A stretch of DNA of 58,511 nt from Patescibacteria group bacterium (GTDB taxonomy: Bacteria > Patescibacteriota > Minisyncoccia > Phycocordibacterales > UBA918): NCBI GenBank assembly GCA_019745315.1, contig JAIETH010000001.1:257295-315805 (forward strand), read 5' to 3'. Both the position numbers and the translations under genes were made by a program. Of the stretch, positions 57,342 to 58,511 are shown in pieces. The notes under the pieces are model-generated. The model did no database searches, was not told the DNA's origin, and saw only the letters and a program-made list of their open reading frames with translations. Numbering within the stretch: the first letter of the stretch is position 1; the number at the start of each line of letters is the position of its first letter.

Positions 57342-58511
57342 TTACATTTCTTCTACCGTTTTAATTCCCATAAGGCCAAAACCATTTTTCAGAACAGTAC
57401 CTACCGCTTCAACGACAGCGAGTTTATGTTCTTCTGCCACACCTCCATCAAGAATGATTTCTTGGTTGTACCAATAATTGAATGCAGCTGATAATTCAAG
57501 GAGATACTGCGCAACATGGTGCACAGAAAGATCCTCACGAGCACGCACCACAGCCTGCGGATATAAGAGGAGGTGACGCGCAACATCTTTTCCATTTTCA
57601 AAAACTCCTACCTTGGGATTTTTACCAAGCGCACGTGCTTTACGCAAAATAGATTGTGTACGCACATAGGTATACATCACGTAAATACCTGAGTCTCCTT
57701 TTGTTTCAATAGATTTTTCAATATCAAATGCAGTGTCTTGTGTGCGCTCTGCTTTAAGTACACTAAACTTTACCGCGGCGATCGCAAGCATTTCGGCGAG
57801 CGCAAACATGCTCACTCCCTCTATTTCTTTATCAAGAACTGTTTTAAGGAGCACATCTCGTACTTCATCTACGACGTCGTCGATTAGTACCACCGTACCC
57901 TCGCGCGATGACATCTTCTTAAAACCTCCGTCTCCATCTTTAAGACCTACGTATCCATACGAGACATGGGTAAAGTCAGAAAGTTTACCAATTCCTAACT
58001 GCTCACACACAGCAAAAAGTTGCCGCATCGCAAGCGATTGATCTGGGCCAATAACCCACACCAAGTGATCAGCTTCATGCTTTTTCTTTTTAAGCGCAGT
58101 GAGCGCAAGATCTTGCGTGATATAGAGAGATGTCCCGTCACGCTTCAACAAAATAGTGTCCGGAATATTGTATGACGCAAGATCTGTGAGAACTGCACCA
58201 TCTTCAAGTTTTTTAAATACACCAGACTCGAGTCCTTTTTCTACATACTCCTTCCCTTTTTTGTAGTGTTCATGCTCATGCCACACAATATCCCAACGAT
58301 TTCCAAGGCGTGTCAGCGTCCGATCCATTCCCTCGTATGAATACGAAAGCATATGTGACCATAACGCCCATACGGCAGCATCTTCTGCTTCCCATGAGAC
58401 CACCATTCCTCGCACCTTCTCCTCTATGGCTGGATCAGCGCAATCTTCTGCGCCCTTCACATAGCACTCACTCACAAAAAGATCTGGGAGCATCGAGCGC
58501 TCTTCTGGCGT
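57342..58511 (-). CDS. argS: Arginyl-tRNA synthetase, 3' part (gene runs off the right edge)
   Basis: The C-terminal 389 codons of a class Ia synthetase; the frame is open to the window end and the HIGH motif lies outside. Visible: HLVWVIGPDQSLAMRQLF, a KMSK-like KKMSSREGTVVLIDDV, and the DALR anticodon-binding helical bundle (IYVMYTYVRTQSILRKARALG, YLLELSAAFNYWYNQ). The C-terminus ENGFGLMGIKTVEEM is the usual LGLxLLGIxxPxxM type end. Confidence 0.95.
   Translation of the reverse strand, partial: TPEERSMLPDLFVSECYVKGAEDCADPAIEEKVRGMVVSWEAEDAAVWALWSHMLSYSYEGMDRTLTRLGNRWDIVWHEHEHYKKGKEYVEKGLESGVFKKLEDGAVLTDLASYNIPDTILLKRDGTSLYITQDLALTALKKKKHEADHLVWVIGPDQSLAMRQLFAVCEQLGIGKLSDFTHVSYGYVGLKDGDGGFKKMSSREGTVVLIDDVVDEVRDVLLKTVLDKEIEGVSMFALAEMLAIAAVKFSVLKAERTQDTAFDIEKSIETKGDSGIYVMYTYVRTQSILRKARALGKNPKVGVFENGKDVARHLLLYPQAVVRAREDLSVHHVAQYLLELSAAFNYWYNQEIILDGGVAEEHKLAVVEAVGTVLKNGFGLMGIKTVEEM

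Noticed and set aside
1-58511. CRISPR array
   Set aside because: No series of equally spaced repeats and no cas gene found on reading both strands.
1-58511. G+C-rich genes as simple contamination
   Set aside because: They lie between normal genes at many separate places, each with A+T-rich promoter and terminator DNA in register, so random chimerism is unlikely; coverage data would settle it.

Overview
The window looks like a chromosome segment of a Candidate Phyla Radiation bacterium (Patescibacteria, probably the Parcubacteria/Paceibacteria side). The reasons are tightly packed short genes, many small lineage-specific proteins, a reduced housekeeping set, a PriA-like protein without its ATPase P-loop, a class-II ProRS without the editing insertion, and mreB/PBP2 and mraZ/rsmH/ftsI/murF blocks typical of a walled, reduced cell. 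The assignment is inferred from gene content, not from a marker phylogeny.

Layout. (1) 1-10.2 kb: a G+C-rich RTX-type repeat gene, then rplU, rmuC, a tandem pair of small paralogues, yqeY, truB, a YgjP-type peptidase, an archaeal-type aspS, folB, an AlkA-type glycosylase and an ATP-grasp ligase. (2) 10.2-11.1 kb: a small G+C-rich gene and a heavily structured leader with a broken tRNA-Glu-like copy in front of a true tRNA-Glu(TTC). (3) 11,110-23,704: a 12.6-kb integrated element bounded by an exact 17-bp direct repeat next to tRNA-Glu. It has a serine recombinase, TerS, TerL and a ParB-methyltransferase fusion, but no recognisable portal, capsid or tail gene. Its right arm is a LexA/S24-like regulator followed by a tight operon: DUF2188, a 2-4TM protein, a ThsB-like TIR protein, an E2(UBC)-like protein with a SEC-C tail, and a sigma-factor-like protein. 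This is the best candidate for an undescribed (defence-like) system. (4) 23.7-27 kb: a structured intergenic region and small accessory genes. (5) 27-48.5 kb, almost all minus strand: murF, ftsI, ftsL, rsmH, mraZ; lysS, greA; PBP2, mreD-like, mreC, mreB, proS; rseP, frr, a delta-prime-like gene; a large repeat-rich unknown, a VirD4/TraG-like ATPase, a second mreB and murA. (6) 48.5-58.5 kb: priA-like, def, fmt, hpf, glutaredoxin, tRNA-Asn (again preceded by a tRNA-like shadow copy), a 42-aa basic protein, three separately transcribed small genes (two G+C-rich unknowns and an ACT-domain protein), a GH18 protein, an RlpA-like protein and the 3' part of argS.

Two expression styles are visible. 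Ordinary genes at the start of transcription units often have a -35/17-18 bp/-10 promoter whose -10 lies only 6-9 bp before the ATG, predicting leaderless mRNAs. Scattered G+C-rich single genes instead have longer leaders, usually a Shine-Dalgarno sequence, and their own intrinsic terminator. They look like independently acquired cassettes.
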